The notes under the pieces: model-generated
The model's database searches: none
Seen by the model: only the letters and a program-made list of their open reading frames with translations
Told to the model about the DNA's origin: nothing
Program-made: the position numbers and the translations under genes
Assembly: GCA_001414485.1 (NCBI GenBank)
Contig: LLEY01000177.1
Coordinates: 56,631-120,630, forward strand
Origin: Calycina herbarum
Lineage: Eukaryota > Ascomycota > Leotiomycetes > Helotiales > Pezizellaceae
Reading direction: 5' to 3'
Length of the DNA stretch: 64,000 bases
Part shown: positions 20,416 through 34,000 of the stretch, in pieces
How the letters are laid out: every line of letters starts with the position of its first letter
Numbering within the stretch: position 1 is the first letter of the stretch

Positions 20416-21590
20416 TGTTACCGTACGAGGAGAGTCAATTGAGCTAGTTCGCAAGTGTGACTTGAAGTTGCAAGGTTGAATTCTGGCAAGTCTGGACAGA
20501 AGCTTGAGCTTCAGCAAGCGATAGAAATATTTACTAATTGGCCACCTGGCGATGATCTATTGTGGCCATCTTTGAGAAAATTCGATTGGTATAAGGCGGT
20601 CTCATGAACTGTAACCAAATTCTATTTAATTCACTTATTTCTTTTAATGATAAAAAAGCAGCAATTCACTTTAAAATATAAGCAGCATTGGCTTCACTAC
20701 TTTCGAAGAATGATCTCATAGCAGGGCGTTGGAGAAGCCAACTTGTGATATGAAATTTCAGATTGCGCTATTTTATATCAAAAGTTAAGACATTCTAATA
20801 TATGTATGCTGTAGTTCCGTTACAACTTTCTAATTGTTGAAGTTAATGTAACAATTACAAGCGTGGGGAAGCTAGCAAGAGAAGGCCAGTCGCAAAATAG
20901 CGTTTCCCAAATATTCACCTACCGTGTTCTCAATAGTGGTAAAGAATCTTTTTTCACAACTTCGAAAACCTCACTCTTGAAACTCACAGTATCCTAGCGC
21001 ACCATGTAAGCTAGCAGCCAAAGTTTTCGCTAGAACTCAGAGGAGACAAGTCACATGACTCATACCAACTCCCTTTGCTTCTTCCCTTTACCGTATTTCT
21101 AAAAACAGGAAAAAGGATTGATCAAGCTTAAACAACTAATAAATAAGATGTTCAAACACTCATCTTACATTTAGTCTATCAGGTACATTCATATCTTGTG
21201 AGAAGGCGTCTACTCTAAACGTAGTAGCATGTTTCATGAAACGGGCGTCATAACTATATTCACACACGCCACATCAGGCCATGACGCCTTTGCGAAATGC
21301 AACAGAAAACCTGAACCCAGCCACCCACTCAGCCGCTGGATGAACCCGTGATGGGGTATCACCTGACTTCTTGCCTTTTCTGCCTTATGTACGAGGAACT
21401 ATTACTAGCAGGGTGCAGTGGTTGATTAATTAATAATCTTTTACTCCAGCAAAATCCAGTAAGAAATTTGAACAGAGGATTTCTCAAAAGGTAAAGATAA
21501 AATTAAGCGAGCCCACCAAAAAAGGGATGTGGTGTGGGGTAGATTGGGGAAAATGTAGATCATACCTAAGTACACCAAACTAAGTACTGC

Positions 21591-21760
21591 ACGGAAATTG
21601 GAGACGAGAGTACTCAATCTACCAACCGAGCCGTATATATCAAGCATTCATTTTCTAAGCGCAATACCATGCAACAGCATGTAAGTTATCTAGATGAATG
21701 TATTCGGTAGAGTGTGGGTATGTACGGAAATTGGAGACGAGTGTAAATGAATTACCAACC
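21591..21760. repeat. Pair of short direct repeats
   Basis: ACGGAAATTGGAGACGAG occurs at 21591 and again at 21724, each followed about 15-20 bp later by TACCAACC. The copies are about 133 bp apart. Origin unknown; they could be remnants of a local duplication. Confidence 0.6.
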
Positions 21761-22600
21761 AACTCAACCAAGCATAAGCATCGCACAGAGAGATCTAGAG
21801 CACGAGCAGATATGAAGTACTTCTAAAAAGTGCAGCCACTCGTTTGATATGGATTACGAGCACTTACTCTGAAAATTGACATTCTAACATCCAGTCCTTG
21901 AGTGGCGTAAGTAGCGTACGGAGAATCATGTCTACAAGTGGCACGGTTACCAGCTCGGATGGGGAAGGTGGGTACTTCCTCTTCGGCTCCCCGGGGCCTA
22001 GAACAGATATGAGAAGGGGGAACTAAGAATTCTGCTTTGAGCAGCCTAGACCTTCCAAATATCTACTTACTGAAGATTTACCCAACCGCCCCCCCCTAAC
22101 TCTTCATCAACCTACAATATCAAATAACAACCTCAATCTCTCTCTATATACTCAAAGTAACAGTTACATGAGGCTGAATATCACCAGCCCAGTCTATACT
22201 TTAGCCGCCCTGCCTCGCCACCAAATTTTCAGGCAACCACATGACGGAGAACAACCTTGCGTACGCGACCTGCATATGTATATGTATATGCATGGACACC
22301 TTCGGTATTAGATCCGGGCCTTCGGGTGTCGGGTGTTCCTGATTTTTTATTTCTCAAAGACAGAATTGTGTGTGAACATGTGATGTATCAATTGAGGGGC
22401 GAGGAAGGAACTCGGGAAACACAAAGATAAGCAAGAGAAGGTATGGTGTATGTTTTATATTGTAATGCGGTGCTAGAAATATATACAGTGCTAGCAGTAT
22501 TTGTGTTGTAACGGAAAGAAGAGAAATGTATATACAGAAATTGCCTTAGGCGGGTGTGAAAATTCTGGTCTTGCTTTTCGTTGCTTTAGTTATGAGATTC

Positions 22601-25574
22601 TTATGCGCACTATTTGAAACCCCAGTTAGCAATTGGTCATAACAAATAAGGGACCGAAAATACTTACAGTCGACAGAGCAGCCGAGACAACCTTGCAAAC
22701 ATAAGGGTCTCTGCAGACTTGACTCCCGGTATAATCAGTACCACCACACTTAGATCCCTAAAAAGATTGTTAAAATATAGTTCTCAACTTGAGGGGGTCT
22801 GCTTTAACTTACTTTTGGGAGGGCAACATTGAGTGGAAGTCTCTGGATCAATTCCGCAGCACGTTCAGCAGCGACAACGATCAACCCACTTGGGTTGGTA
22901 GATGGCATTCCCGGCCAGATACTAGCATCGACAACGAAAATATTATCGGTACCGTAAACCTTGGTGTTTGTGTCGACCACGGAGGTTCCGCCTTTGAGAC
23001 CACTATCTGTACCGAGTTTGGCGGTACCCATCCAGTGATTTGAACGACGAGAACCGACGTTGGCATAATCTAATGGGAGCTACAAGATGTTAGTATTGAA
23101 ACAACACGAATGAAGGGGATTGCTCTTACCGTCTTAAGATATTCAGCTCCTGTGAGGTTGGCACTGGGATGAACCCATGTAAGATTTGGAATGGTCTTCA
23201 AGGTTGCAACCATACTATCAATGGCAATAGCGACAGCTGCAAGATCATTTGGATCACCATATGGAATCGTAGAAACCACCATATTCAGTCCTCTGTTAAT
23301 TGAAGTCCTGCCACGAGAGACTGAACCACGACCGAGGTAAAGACTAAGAGTCATGGTGTTTCCATTTGGCTCACCCATGGACCCCTCAACTCTGGAAGTC
23401 CACTGAAATTGTCTGACAATACCATCTGGACCTTTAACCTCCTCCCACATCATTGGGCCAATGTTAGGTGCGGCTTGCGTGAGAGGGCCAATTCGTTTGG
23501 TGAGGTAGTTAACCTTATCTTCTTCAATCGGCGTGTTCCAAGCTGCAGGCCAATCGTAGTAAGAAACGTTCGGATGCGAGATGACAGTATCGGTATTAAG
23601 ATGGTCGTTGAGACCTTGTCCAACTGGAAGGTTGATCCAACTTGTCGAGTTGACCATGACCTTGGCGTCCGAGCTGCTAGCAACAACATCAAGCATGTCC
23701 TTGGGACCAATTCCACTTCGGAATAAAATCTTCGGCGTTCCAAAAGCTCCGGCTGCGAGAATTACACGGCCAGTGACTGGTGTTAATTTGACTGAACCTA
23801 TGCGACCTCCATTGTTCGTAGGTGAGACGTCAAGATTGACGGCATGTCCACCAATGCGATTGATTCGTTCAACACTCGTATTGAGCCACATCTGGAAGTT
23901 CTTTCTGTTGGAAGCAGTGACTAGGTAGGTTGCCATTGGTCCTCCTCTCTCTCCATGAGAAGACATGTATGGGCTATGAGCATAGGTTCTGTTCTTCTCG
24001 CTTGGCACATTGTTTGCAGTAACGCTCTTCCACTTAGCATTGTCGAGACCAGTTCTAAGAGTATCGAATCCTGATTGAACATAGAGCTTGCCGTCAAGTG
24101 AAGGATGATCTGTGCCTGGGATTCTAGAAAATACTCGATCTGTTGCACCTTGCATATCCTTCGCTTTCCATCCTGCGGGGAAGTTGTAATCCCAATCAGA
24201 TGGGTTGGCCTGTCACTCGTTAGAGCTTGAAAAACATGATTTTCCAAAAAGTAGCATACCTTCCACCATAGCCCAGCATTGACTGCGGCTCCTCCACCAA
24301 GAATACAACCGGCCATTTGATCAGTATCAGTGCAAGCAACGCCAGCTGATCCACCATTCCAGATTCTGTTACACTCCCCAGGAATATCAAACCAGGTCAA
24401 GTTTGTACCATCCAGCCATCCGCTTTCAGGGCGATAGGCTACGGCTATGTTAGCATGAATAAGAATTTTGTGGTTGATTTACTTACTTCCACCCCATCTA
24501 CCAGAAGACGCAACTCCCTTTTCAATCAGCAACACTGATTTTCCAGATTCGGAAAGCTTGTCGGCAATTGGGATACCGGCAGCTCCTCCACCAATCACAA
24601 CGTAATCATAGGTAGTTGATGTGGGGACTGGGACACCTGAGGCCGGAGCAGTGGTCGAAGTTGGCGCAGCGGTGGTAGAAGATGGAGGTGCTGCAGTTGC
24701 TGTCATACTCTCCCATTTGCTATAAGAGGCTTGGGTCGCAGACTTGACAATAACTTGGAATGATCCTTGACCATTGTCGTGCTGAGCAAAATCGGAGTTT
24801 GGATCTGGAGGGTTGAAGGGGGCAGTAACTGCTTGGGCCCAGCCGGCACCGAATTGGCCTGCAGAAGTCGAGGTATTAAACTCGGTTTGAGAAGGATCGT
24901 CAAAGATCAAGCACCTCGAACACTTGTATACCATCGTCCAATGTGTGTCATTGACATTCGTGTATAATTGGGTCAATTTGGCAGTGCCTTTGTAAATGAC
25001 TGGTAATTGGTACGAGCTATGGGTGCAATTAGTTTATATATCGGCCAATAAGAAAAAATGTCACTTACGGCGAGTAACGGAAAGATGTTGCAATTTCATT
25101 TCCATTGCCTGTGGGCCAAGCCAAAATCATGAGATGGTTAGGCATTCCTGCACCTTGATCTCCTTGGAGTACACCAGTCCATCCTTTTTTGTTGGGGGTA
25201 GACCCGATCTAGAAATGTGAGTGAATAGCTTCTAAATGATCGGAACTGGCCTTCACTTACAACTAGTCCAATATAATCATGAAAGTCTGTGGTTGCCGCA
25301 CTTTCCGGTAAAGCCATACCAAATGTAAACCCTCCAACGGATGTCATGGAAAACTCCCCGCCTCCAGTGATCGGGCCATCGAGCTCGTAGCTGGTATAGA
25401 AGGTAATGCCAGTGTTTGGTTCAGTGTACATGCCATGTGCGGCAAAGTCCTGTGCAAAAACAGTAGATGCCACTACACAAAACTTAGTACTTGTAAGACT
25501 GAGAAATCGGAAATTTTAAGCTTACAATATAAAACCGAGCCAAGAGCTCTACCAGAAAAGCTAGAGAACTTCAT
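22601..25574 (-). CDS. Cellobiose dehydrogenase (AA8 cytochrome + AA3 flavin + CBM1-like tail)
   Basis: Nine exons (25574-25526, 25472-25261, 25208-25069, 25016-24487, 24438-24260, 24209-23130, 23079-22813, 22757-22668 and 22609-22601) give 851 residues. After a signal peptide ending near VFAQ comes the secreted cytochrome b domain: FTFGMALP, and THWTMVYKCSRC with a likely axial His. A Ser/Thr/Pro/Ala linker follows at about residues 250-275. The GMC flavodehydrogenase has YDYVVIGGGAAGIPIADKL, GCILGGGAAVNAGLWW, AAGAFGTPKILFRSGIGP and the catalytic pair SNHWMGTA (His) and MPSTNPSG (Asn). The end carries four cysteines with CBM1 spacing (CX10CX5CX9C). The enzyme oxidises cellobiose extracellularly and passes electrons to lytic polysaccharide monooxygenases. 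The last exon is 9 nt (Cys-Ala-stop). The CBM1-like tail lacks the usual aromatic pair. Confidence 0.94.
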
Positions 25575-26939
25575 GATTGCAATGAAAGGAACGACGCAAT
25601 TGAGATCGAATTGCACCGAGGACCTCGGGGAACCTGGATGATATATAAGGAAGGGCTTTTGAACTTTTTCCAAAGCTAGGCTGAACCCAAGGCCTTACCA
25701 CCAATACCCTCATGTTTATTGGATGGAGCAAATGATGAAAATTCCATGGAGGGGGAAATGTGATTCATGCGGGGCACCTTGTCCTTGCTGCATTGCTCCG
25801 TCGCTTGTGAGAACCTGGGGTAGGATTAGAACCGTAGCCTTTGAAGGATGGGAAATTATCCGTTTGGAGTATATGGAGCTCGAAAAGGCGTTTACGGGTG
25901 AGCAGCCGGGAGAGCGTGATCTGCGAGAAGTCGCGTAGCCAATAATTAATTTATCTGGAATTCAGGCTCATCGGCGGTAGTCCTCCGAATTCGCGAAATC
26001 GTTCACCCGGCCGTTGATCCCGGGTATCTTGGCGCGATTGACTGCACCGCATCTGGTTTCCCGAGGACAAGAAACCAGGGGAAAGGGAGGGAGGTAAACA
26101 GACGAGAGAAGTTGACATCTGTACGGAGGAAGATGAGCGAGACTGGAACTCAGCTGACGGCATAGCAGGGTGGCATTTCTGGGGAAGACTGTCTAGCTTT
26201 GACCAAAAGAAGAGCAATCTCCTCGACGGTATCTCAAGGGATTGGGTAGATGCAGTAGAGAGAAGGTCAATACCTCGCCATGTGCTTCGCCGTAGACTTT
26301 ACGTGCGCTTGCAGGTAAAGATATCTGGGCAAGGTGGTGAGCAGGTAAGACTGAGTAAGTGCACCATCCATCTTCCTCTCCGCCTTGAGGTACGAGCTAA
26401 CGCAAGATTGGAAATATTGAAATACAACAGGGAAACAGGCAACTGGCCAGAAAGGTAACAAGGAACTACCCAGAGGTTGTAAGTTTGCGGCGTGTTCATC
26501 TATGATAGATGAGAGTTTGTGATTGAAACAATTTATATGGCGGTTGTTGTTTGATTGATAGATTGGAGGGAGAAAAAGCAGCACGGAGTAAAGGTTCATC
26601 TGAAGTTATTCAGTCGGAGAGGCACGTGATATAAGCACCAGCCACAGCTCTCCGACTTCTCTAGCCACACTTCGAAATTCAAGCTTCGGCGAGAAACGGA
26701 TCGGAAACAGATCGGGTGGCGGCATCACTCGGCTTCTTTCCAAGCTAGTCACGTTACTTTAGCCTCGACTTGTCAGCGGATTTGAAAGGCATTCAAATGA
26801 TTGGTTGATCGCTAGTGCATTTTCGAGAACCTCGGAACATCTTCAAGTCGCCTCAATTGACTCCAAACAATTGGAATAAAGTCTTCTCTGCTTCTTCTCG
26901 TCCCTCTCGTCCTCTCCTCTCTGGTTTCCGTCTGCTAGT
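25575..26939. promoter_or_regulatory. Divergent upstream region of CDH and SDH1
   Basis: 1.37 kb between two outward-reading genes. A TATATAAGG stretch lies at 25642-25650, about 70 bp before the CDH start. Two hexamers fitting the carbon-repressor consensus SYGGRG, GCGGGG at 25769 and CTGGGG at 25815, lie 195-245 bp upstream of CDH and could mediate glucose repression; the motif is short and expected by chance. 26870-26935 is CT-rich, as is common just before fungal housekeeping starts. No additional gene seen. Confidence 0.35.
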
Positions 26940-29143
26940 ATGTCTTCAATCGCCATGCGAAGGTTCGCGGCTGGTCCTTCGGTACGTCCTCTTCCCCTCG
27001 GGTGCAAATTCACATGGCGATAGCTAACATGCCATGTCCAGTTTTCGAAGGCATTGAAGAACCAATCGAGATGTTTTTCTGCTACACGACCTGCTGGTAT
27101 ATAATATGATGGATTTATTTGGGAAATTAGAGGACTAACACCTTCACAGCACGCATAATCACACACGCGCCTCTGCGGGCAAAGGAAGCATCTCCCTTCT
27201 TAAGTAGCAAGTATCCTGTCATTGTAAGCAACGATCAATTCCAACCGCTTGATAGCACTTCTAACCAATATCTAGGAACACGAATACGATGCCATTGTTG
27301 TTGGTGCCGGAGGAGCAGGTCTGCGAGCAGCTTTCGGTCTTGCCGAAGCTGGATTTAACACGGCGTGTATATCAAAACTTTTCCCCACACGAAGTCATAC
27401 TGTAGCGGCACAAGGTGGAATCAATGCAGCTCTGGGGAACATGCACGAGGATGACTGGAGATGGCACATGTACGACACTGTAAAGGGTTCGGACTGGCTC
27501 GGAGACCAAGATGCTATTCATTACATGACGAGAGAGGCGCCACAATCTGTTATCGAATTAGAGAACTACGGTTGTCCATTCTCAAGAACGGAAGATGGCA
27601 AGATGTAGGTCTCTATTATCTATTATATGGGGAGTTACTAACTGGTCAAGCTATCAACGTGCTTTTGGAGGTCAATCGCAAAACTTCGGAAAGGGCGGAC
27701 AGGCATACAGATGTTGCGCGGCAGCAGACAGAACCGGACACGCTCTTCTCCACACCCTTTACGGACAATCCCTTCGACACAACACCAACTACTTTATCGA
27801 ATACTTTGCCCTTGATTTGATCATGGAGGATGGAGAATGCAAGGGTGTTCTTGCTTATAACCAAGAAGATGGTACTCTTCATCGATTCCGAGCACACAAC
27901 ACTGTTTTGGCAACCGGTGGTTACGGACGAGCATACTTTAGTTGTACATCCGCCCATACATGTACTGGTGATGGAATGGCTATGGTTGCACGTGCTGGGC
28001 TTCCTAACCAGGATCTCGAGTTCGTTCAATTCCACCCAACTGGTATCTATGGAGCTGGATGCTTGATTACAGAGGGAGCCCGTGGAGAAGGTGGATATCT
28101 CCTAAATTCCGAGGGTGAGAGATTTATGGAACGCTACGCCCCAACTGCCAAGGACTTGGCCAGTCGTGATGTCGTTTCTCGATCCATGACTATGGAGATC
28201 CGTGAAGGTCGTGGTGTTGGTCCTGACAAGGATCATCTATTCCTTCAACTCAGTCATCTACCACCAGATGTTCTCCACGAGCGTCTTCCTGGTATTTCCG
28301 AGACCGCCTCTATTTTCTCTGGTGTCGACGTTCGAAAGCAACCAATTCCAGTTCTCCCAACTGTCCATTATAATATGGGTGGTATTCCTACCAAGTACAC
28401 TGGAGAAGTCCTCACAGTTGACAGCCAAGGCCAAGACCAAGTTGTACCAGGTCTTTTCGCATGTGGCGAGGCTGCTTGCGTCTCAGTGCACGGTGCCAAC
28501 CGTCTTGGCGCTAACTCTCTCCTCGATTTGATCGTGTTCGGTCGTGCCGTTTCTCACACTGTTCGCGATAAGTTCGAGCCAGGTATGCCACACAAGGAGA
28601 TTAGCGCCGATGCCGGTGCCGAATCTATCCAAGTCCTTGACCAAATCCGAACAGCCGATGGACCAAAGAGCACACACGAAATCCGTCTTGCTATGCAAAA
28701 GACCATGCAGACAGATGTCAGTGTGTTCCGTACCCAGGAGAGTTTGGATGAGGGTGTTCAAAGAATCAATGCTGTTGACCAGACATTCAAGGATGTTGGA
28801 ACCAAGGATCGAAGCATGATCTGGAACTCGGACTTGGTCGAGACCTTGGAGTTGAGAAATTTGTTGACCTGCGCGTAAGTTATCCCCCCGTCTTCTTGAT
28901 CATTCTAAACTGACCCGAATTAGTGTCCAAACCGCCGAATCAGCTGCTGCAAGAAAGGAATCCCGTGGTGCACATGCCCGTGAAGATTACCCAGACAGAG
29001 ATGATAAGGAGTGGATGAAGCACACTCTGTCATATCAAAAGACACCCCATGGCAAGACGGAACTGTCATACAGAGCTGTTGTTGCCAACACGCTGGATGA
29101 GAACGAGTGCAAGGCCGTCCCACCTTTCAAGCGTGTGTATTAG
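26940..29143 (+). CDS. SDH1: Succinate dehydrogenase flavoprotein subunit, mitochondrial
   Basis: Six exons: 26940-26981, 27042-27096, 27150-27223, 27276-27604, 27651-28874 and 28924-29143, 647 residues. The Arg/Ser-rich N-terminus ([19 protein letters not shown]) is a mitochondrial targeting sequence. The FAD-binding site is [13 protein letters not shown], and the His that carries covalent FAD lies in [11 protein letters not shown]. Active-site segments include [54 protein letters not shown] and [14 protein letters not shown]. The C-terminal capping part ends AVPPFKRVY. It oxidises succinate to fumarate and feeds electrons through SDH2-SDH4 to ubiquinone (complex II). The four early introns crowd the targeting region. 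Last gene before the repeat block. Confidence 0.97.
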
Positions 29144-29590
29144 AAAGTCATACCATTAAATCGAAGTGAGCTTTTGTTTTGAAGCAGATTGCTTTGAGAT
29201 TCTTGAAGGGTAGTAGTAGCGTGCATTACAAGTTATGGAACCCTGGCTTATTTTATTTGAAACAAGCGGGGAAGGGGGGAAACGCATTATGGTGTTCTTT
29301 GCTTTTTTTTTATTTTACTATTTTCTGTATCGTATAGGTGGTTAGTTGTAAGTATGAATGCAAGAAAGTTTGTAAACTCATTGAGGTCGTGGATGAAAAT
29401 CATCTTCATCGAACTGACTAGAGCTAATATACAAGCTACTTCAAAACAGCCCCCTTTTTTAGTTCGCTTAGCATTGGTCATGAGCTATTTTAGAGTTGTT
29501 ATACAAGGGTGCTGGCCGGAGGCCATCACGGAAGCCTTCGTACTTATGAGCTGATAGACCTAGTATTCATTAAACATTAAACAAAGTCAG
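29144..29590. other. SDH1 3' region and edge of the repeat block
   Basis: The SDH1 3' UTR likely lies in 29144-29350, with T-rich stretches at 29300-29325. Composition is still ordinary up to about 29580. No gene supported. Confidence 0.5.
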
Positions 29591-30617
29591 GTGATGAAAG
29601 AAAAAATCACTTGCCAAAATATAAACGCCAACTCGATCAGAAATAGTATATTGTTCAAAGTAGTAAAGACTAAGCAGTAAGATCATACAAACGCAAGAGC
29701 AAAAAGTGAAGACGTGTGTTCCTTTAACGTAGCAAGCAGAAACCTCTAGAACAGTAAGAGCCATCGCTTATATAACAGCTCGAATCATCCCCTTCTCTTT
29801 CGTAGAGTGATTTAGTTCCTTTGTCGGATTGGCGATCTAGAAAAGCTTTACCGGAGCCTCTATAACTTTAATAAAGTAAATGTCACACTAGACCTGTTGT
29901 TAAAACTATAGCTCCTAAACCACACCTGAACTACAACTTTGTCGCCTTTAGTAAAAGTAGAAGCTACTAAGGCTAGACCATCATTTGTATCAGTAGTAGA
30001 AGTACTGTTAAACCTATCAGGGAAAGGGTCGCTACTATTAAAAGAATCCGACAAAAGCTTAGATTCAGAGACCTTGATCCTTAAAGGATTACTAATAGTA
30101 TATCCCTCTCTATAACGAGATAACAAATCTTTTAAGACTTTAAGTATAGGATCCTCTACTACTAGTTATATAGAGAACTCAGGCTTTTCTAGGCTAAAAT
30201 TATTCTCTATAGCTTTTAAGCTAAGAAAAGGACTAAGCTCGCCTAAAAGGATTATTCTAAATTTCAGATATAGGTTTTCGCTATTATATTCTTTAGCTAG
30301 GTTATTATATAACAGCTATTTTATAGAGCCTCCTTAGATTAGGTCCTAACTTAGGAGAGGGCTAAAGATAGTAATGTTTTCTATAAATATCTCCTAGTCG
30401 CGGAAGTATTAAACATTTAGTACTCGATCGAGGGCTAAGTAAGGAGGAGATATAGAAAGTCTTTTTTATCTCTCGGAAGCTGTTAGAGAAGTAGGAGAAA
30501 AGGTCTACCTTATTAATATTAGTAAAATAGATAAGAGTAGTATTAGATAGCAAAGTCTAGAAAGAATCACGAACTAATTCTATGAAATCAGAGTCTTAAC
30601 TTAATTAAGTGTTAGAG
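29591..30617 (-). pseudogene. Degenerate RIP-altered repeat, unidentified protein remnant
   Basis: From here the sequence changes to high AT with abundant TA steps. On the minus strand a protein-like frame is recognisable: FREIKKTFYISSLLSPRSS at 30362-30553, and RYREGYTISNPLRIKVSES with FTKGDKVVVQVWFRSYSF at 29860-30126. Stops replace likely Trp/Gln codons. I do not recognise the family; a retroelement gag or a gene swept into the repeat block are both possible. Gypsy-1 is inserted at its left-hand TAGAG, and the same old sequence probably continues at 44272. Confidence 0.45.
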
Positions 30618-31080
30618 TGTCACGAATCACGGTATACGTGGTAAGTAGTTCAGACGGCGTTCTAACAGAACAAGACATAACATCCGGGAAAGGAAAGTAA
30701 TACAAGAGGAAATCAGTAATATAAAGGACATTAGGGATTTCAGGATCTTACTATTATAGTAATGTTAGAAGTCACGTAGGGTTATATAACGTAATCGCCT
30801 ACATCGCTCTAATCGCCTTAATCGCGAGCGACGCGAGCGACGCGAGCGATGTAAGCGACGTGCTTAGGAACGAAGGTTCTATATAAGACTGGTACGTCTG
30901 CTATTAGATAGGAGCTTCGTGCTTAACTTTAGTTATTAATCTTATTATCTTATTTAACATCTTTAATATAAGTAACAAGTTTACTTCTAAGTAAATAACC
31001 TAGTACATCTATACTTCTTACCTATATACTAACCTTCGAGACTTAGTTATCTTTGTTTAGTTCGTTTAAGTTTCGTTATA
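30618..31080 (+). repeat. Gypsy-1 5' LTR
   Basis: 463 bp; aligns end to end by eye with 43809-44271. Near 30825-30860 it holds a short tandem run of GCGACGCGA-like units, one of the few GC-rich spots in this block. Preceded by TAGAG at 30613-30617. Confidence 0.9.
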
Positions 31081-34000
31081 CTTTAAGTACCTACTTAGAA
31101 GTTCAGTCGCTATAGCCCTAGCAACCCTCGCCGTAGTAGCTAGCCTGAATACTAGTTAAGTTAATATCGTAGGTATATTTAGAAGTACGACTAGAAGAAC
31201 ACCTGCCGGTATATAGTTAACTAGGAACGACGATAATGTTAGTATACTAGACGTACCCGAGCCTTATAAGATTAAAGTACTTAAATCTATTAAAGTTAAG
31301 ATACTAGATATATATTATAAGAAGCGAAAGGAACTCGACTTATTCCTTCTCTAAATAGACATCTACTTTAACTTTAATTCTAATAAGTTTAAAGGTAATT
31401 ATAACTTATAAACTATCTTTACTATCTCCTACCTTAGGGGATTAGTATTAGAATAGGCTTAGCTATACTTAGAGGACTTCTTTAAGAATAAGGATAAAGA
31501 CGGAAAGATAGAATTAACTAAGATTATATTTAAATCTTAGAGAGGATTTAAGGCAACTATTAGAAAAGTCTTTAGAGACTTTAATATAATTCGAACAGCT
31601 ATATATAAGCTTTTAGAATTATACTAGACTAGATTAGTAATAGATTATACTAATAAATTCTAATATTATAAGACAAAGTTAGAATAGAATACTATCGCTC
31701 TTATAGAACTCTTTTATAGAGGATTAAAAGTATATATTTATAAGGAAATAGCTAAGTAGAATATATAATTCTTAACTATTATAGGTATAATTAAGGAAGT
31801 CGTCTAGCTAGATAACTGCTTATACGAATTTAGAAAGAGTAACCCTAGGTATAGGGAAAAGAGCAAAGGGTTAGGAAAGTAAAAGCACTCTTACGTTAGC
31901 AAATATAGTAAGGAGGCAAACGCTACGTAGAAGAAAACCTTGCTAAAGAAAGGAAGACTTTCCTAGGAGGAGTGAAATTATTAATATAAGTAAAACTTAT
32001 ATTATAACTATAGCTTTCTAGGTTATAGAGTAAATAAATATAGTAAGAAGAAAGACTCTAAGGGAAGGAAATAAATCAATACTACTGCTTAGTAATAGGT
32101 AGCTTTAACTAATTATATTAAACTTATAGATAAGGAGCTTAAGATATAAGAATATAGAACCTAGATTAAAAATAATAAAGAAATTAGTAGTATATAAGAT
32201 ATTAATAATAATAGAGATCTACTTCTTAAAGAATATTACGATATATAATTAGTAATAAATTTAGAGTAACCTCTTTAAATAGAATACGAATTACTATTAT
32301 CGACTAGTTTATTAGAGATATTAAATTCATCTTCTAGTTTAGAAGGAGAAGTAAAGAATAAAGACCTAGAAGTTAGAGAAACTTAGGCTTTCCTTAGAAC
32401 CTTTAAATAAGGAAATTAATAAGTATATATCGATAATTAGAAACTAGATTTTTAGAGTCCTTATATAATATAAGAGGTTAACTTAACTATCTTAATAATA
32501 TATATAGTTATAAGTAATAACCCTAAAATAATAACTCTAGTTAGCTTAATTACTAGATAGAAAACTATTAAAGAAAAGGAACTAGAATAAAAACGCTAAC
32601 TAATTAAAAAACCTAGCTACTCTAAAGTAGGGGATATATAGAGAATATACGATATTTTAGATAAGATTAGTACATAGATATAGTAAGTTCTAATAGGATT
32701 TATAAGACGAATTAAAACCTCTTTTCTTAAAACACTGTCTAAAGACGTTATATTAAAGGAATTTAAGAAATATATTATAGTTATGTTAATTAGAAATAAT
32801 AGGTTAGTATTTAGAAAATATAACTTATAATAACTATTTAGTATATTATTCTAAGAATAAAGAGAACTCGATATAACTAGATAGGCTAAGATAGAATCAG
32901 AAGAATTATACTATCTAATAGTAGGAGAACTATAGTTTATAGAAACAGTTTAGGAAACGATAGTATAATAGATACGATATAAACTAAGTCCGACTTTAGA
33001 CTAGTTATTATAAAAGCGATTTAAAGGAATATTACTAGAGCCTACTAGAATAGTAGAATATTAATAGATATATAAAGTAACGTTATTAGATAAAGAAGAA
33101 GTAGTATTCTTTCCTTAGTCTTAGATTAGAGCTATTAAAGAAAAGAATTTAAAAGACTATATATTTAAGGTTTATTATATAAAACTAGAAATAAGTATAC
33201 TAGAAGCTACTTTAGATTATCTATATATAAGAGAACTTTAGTCTATAAAAGCTATTTTAGAAACCAATTATAAATAGATCTAATACAACTATAGATAAAC
33301 GCTAAAATAATTTATAAAGGAAATTCCTAAAACTATAAGAATCGTCGAATATAGATTAGTATATAAGATAGTATACGCTAATAAAGAAAGAGTAAGATTC
33401 TTTCTATAGTATAAGAATAAGAAGAGAAAGAGTTTTAATTAAGAAAATCAATCTTTTAAAGTCTAATATATTAAAATAAAGTTAAACACTACTTTAGAAG
33501 AAAGATAGTTAATAGTAACTATAGAAATATAAGAGAAAAAGTTATAAGTTATAATAGACTTAGGAGTAATAAGCAACTTTATCTCTCTAATAGCTTAGGA
33601 AAAGCTAAACGTTCTAATTAAAGGAATAAGACTATATCGACTAGGAGTAGTTAATAGAACAGATATTATATATTAAAATAGAATTATTAATTAGTAAACT
33701 ATTCTAATAAAAGTTAATATTAAAAGATACTATTTAGATATATAATTTAATATTATTAAAATAAGAAGTAAGGAAGTAATACTTAGTATACTATAGATTT
33801 AAGAATATAATCTAGAAATTAACTAGAAGGCTAGAATAATAACCTTTAGCTAATATAAATATATAAGTTCGCGTTTATAACTTCAAAGCTAGAATAAGGT
33901 TAGTACTACCTTTTCTAAAGCGCTAGAACACCTTGCCTAAGGTCCTCTATAAGTTAGTAAGAAAGCTAATAACGAAATACCTATATAGTATAGAGAATTT

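Larger units (their letters stand above)
19251..22600. other. Gene-poor region between CCT4 and cellobiose dehydrogenase
   Basis: 3.35 kb of mostly unremarkable sequence, moderately AT-rich at 20580-20660 and 20750-20860. It holds one possible small minus-strand gene (19830-20415) and a pair of short direct repeats (21591-21760), listed separately. The CDH 3' UTR is expected near 22450-22600. 22270-22300 has an alternating TATATG stretch. No tRNA or transposon ends recognised. Confidence 0.4.

Noticed and set aside
26940..29143. Fumarate reductase or another FAD flavoprotein instead of SDH1
   Set aside because: The mitochondrial leader, covalent-FAD His context [11 protein letters not shown] and full C-terminal domain fit SDH1; soluble fumarate reductases differ in these.
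19251..29143. A biosynthetic or CAZyme gene cluster around cellobiose dehydrogenase
   Set aside because: Its neighbours are housekeeping genes (CCT4, SDH1), and no regulator, transporter or other CAZyme is adjacent.
30825..30860. CRISPR-like short repeats (GCGACGCGAGCGA units) in the gypsy LTR
   Set aside because: A simple GC-rich tandem run within an LTR, also present in other LTR copies; no spacers and a eukaryotic context.
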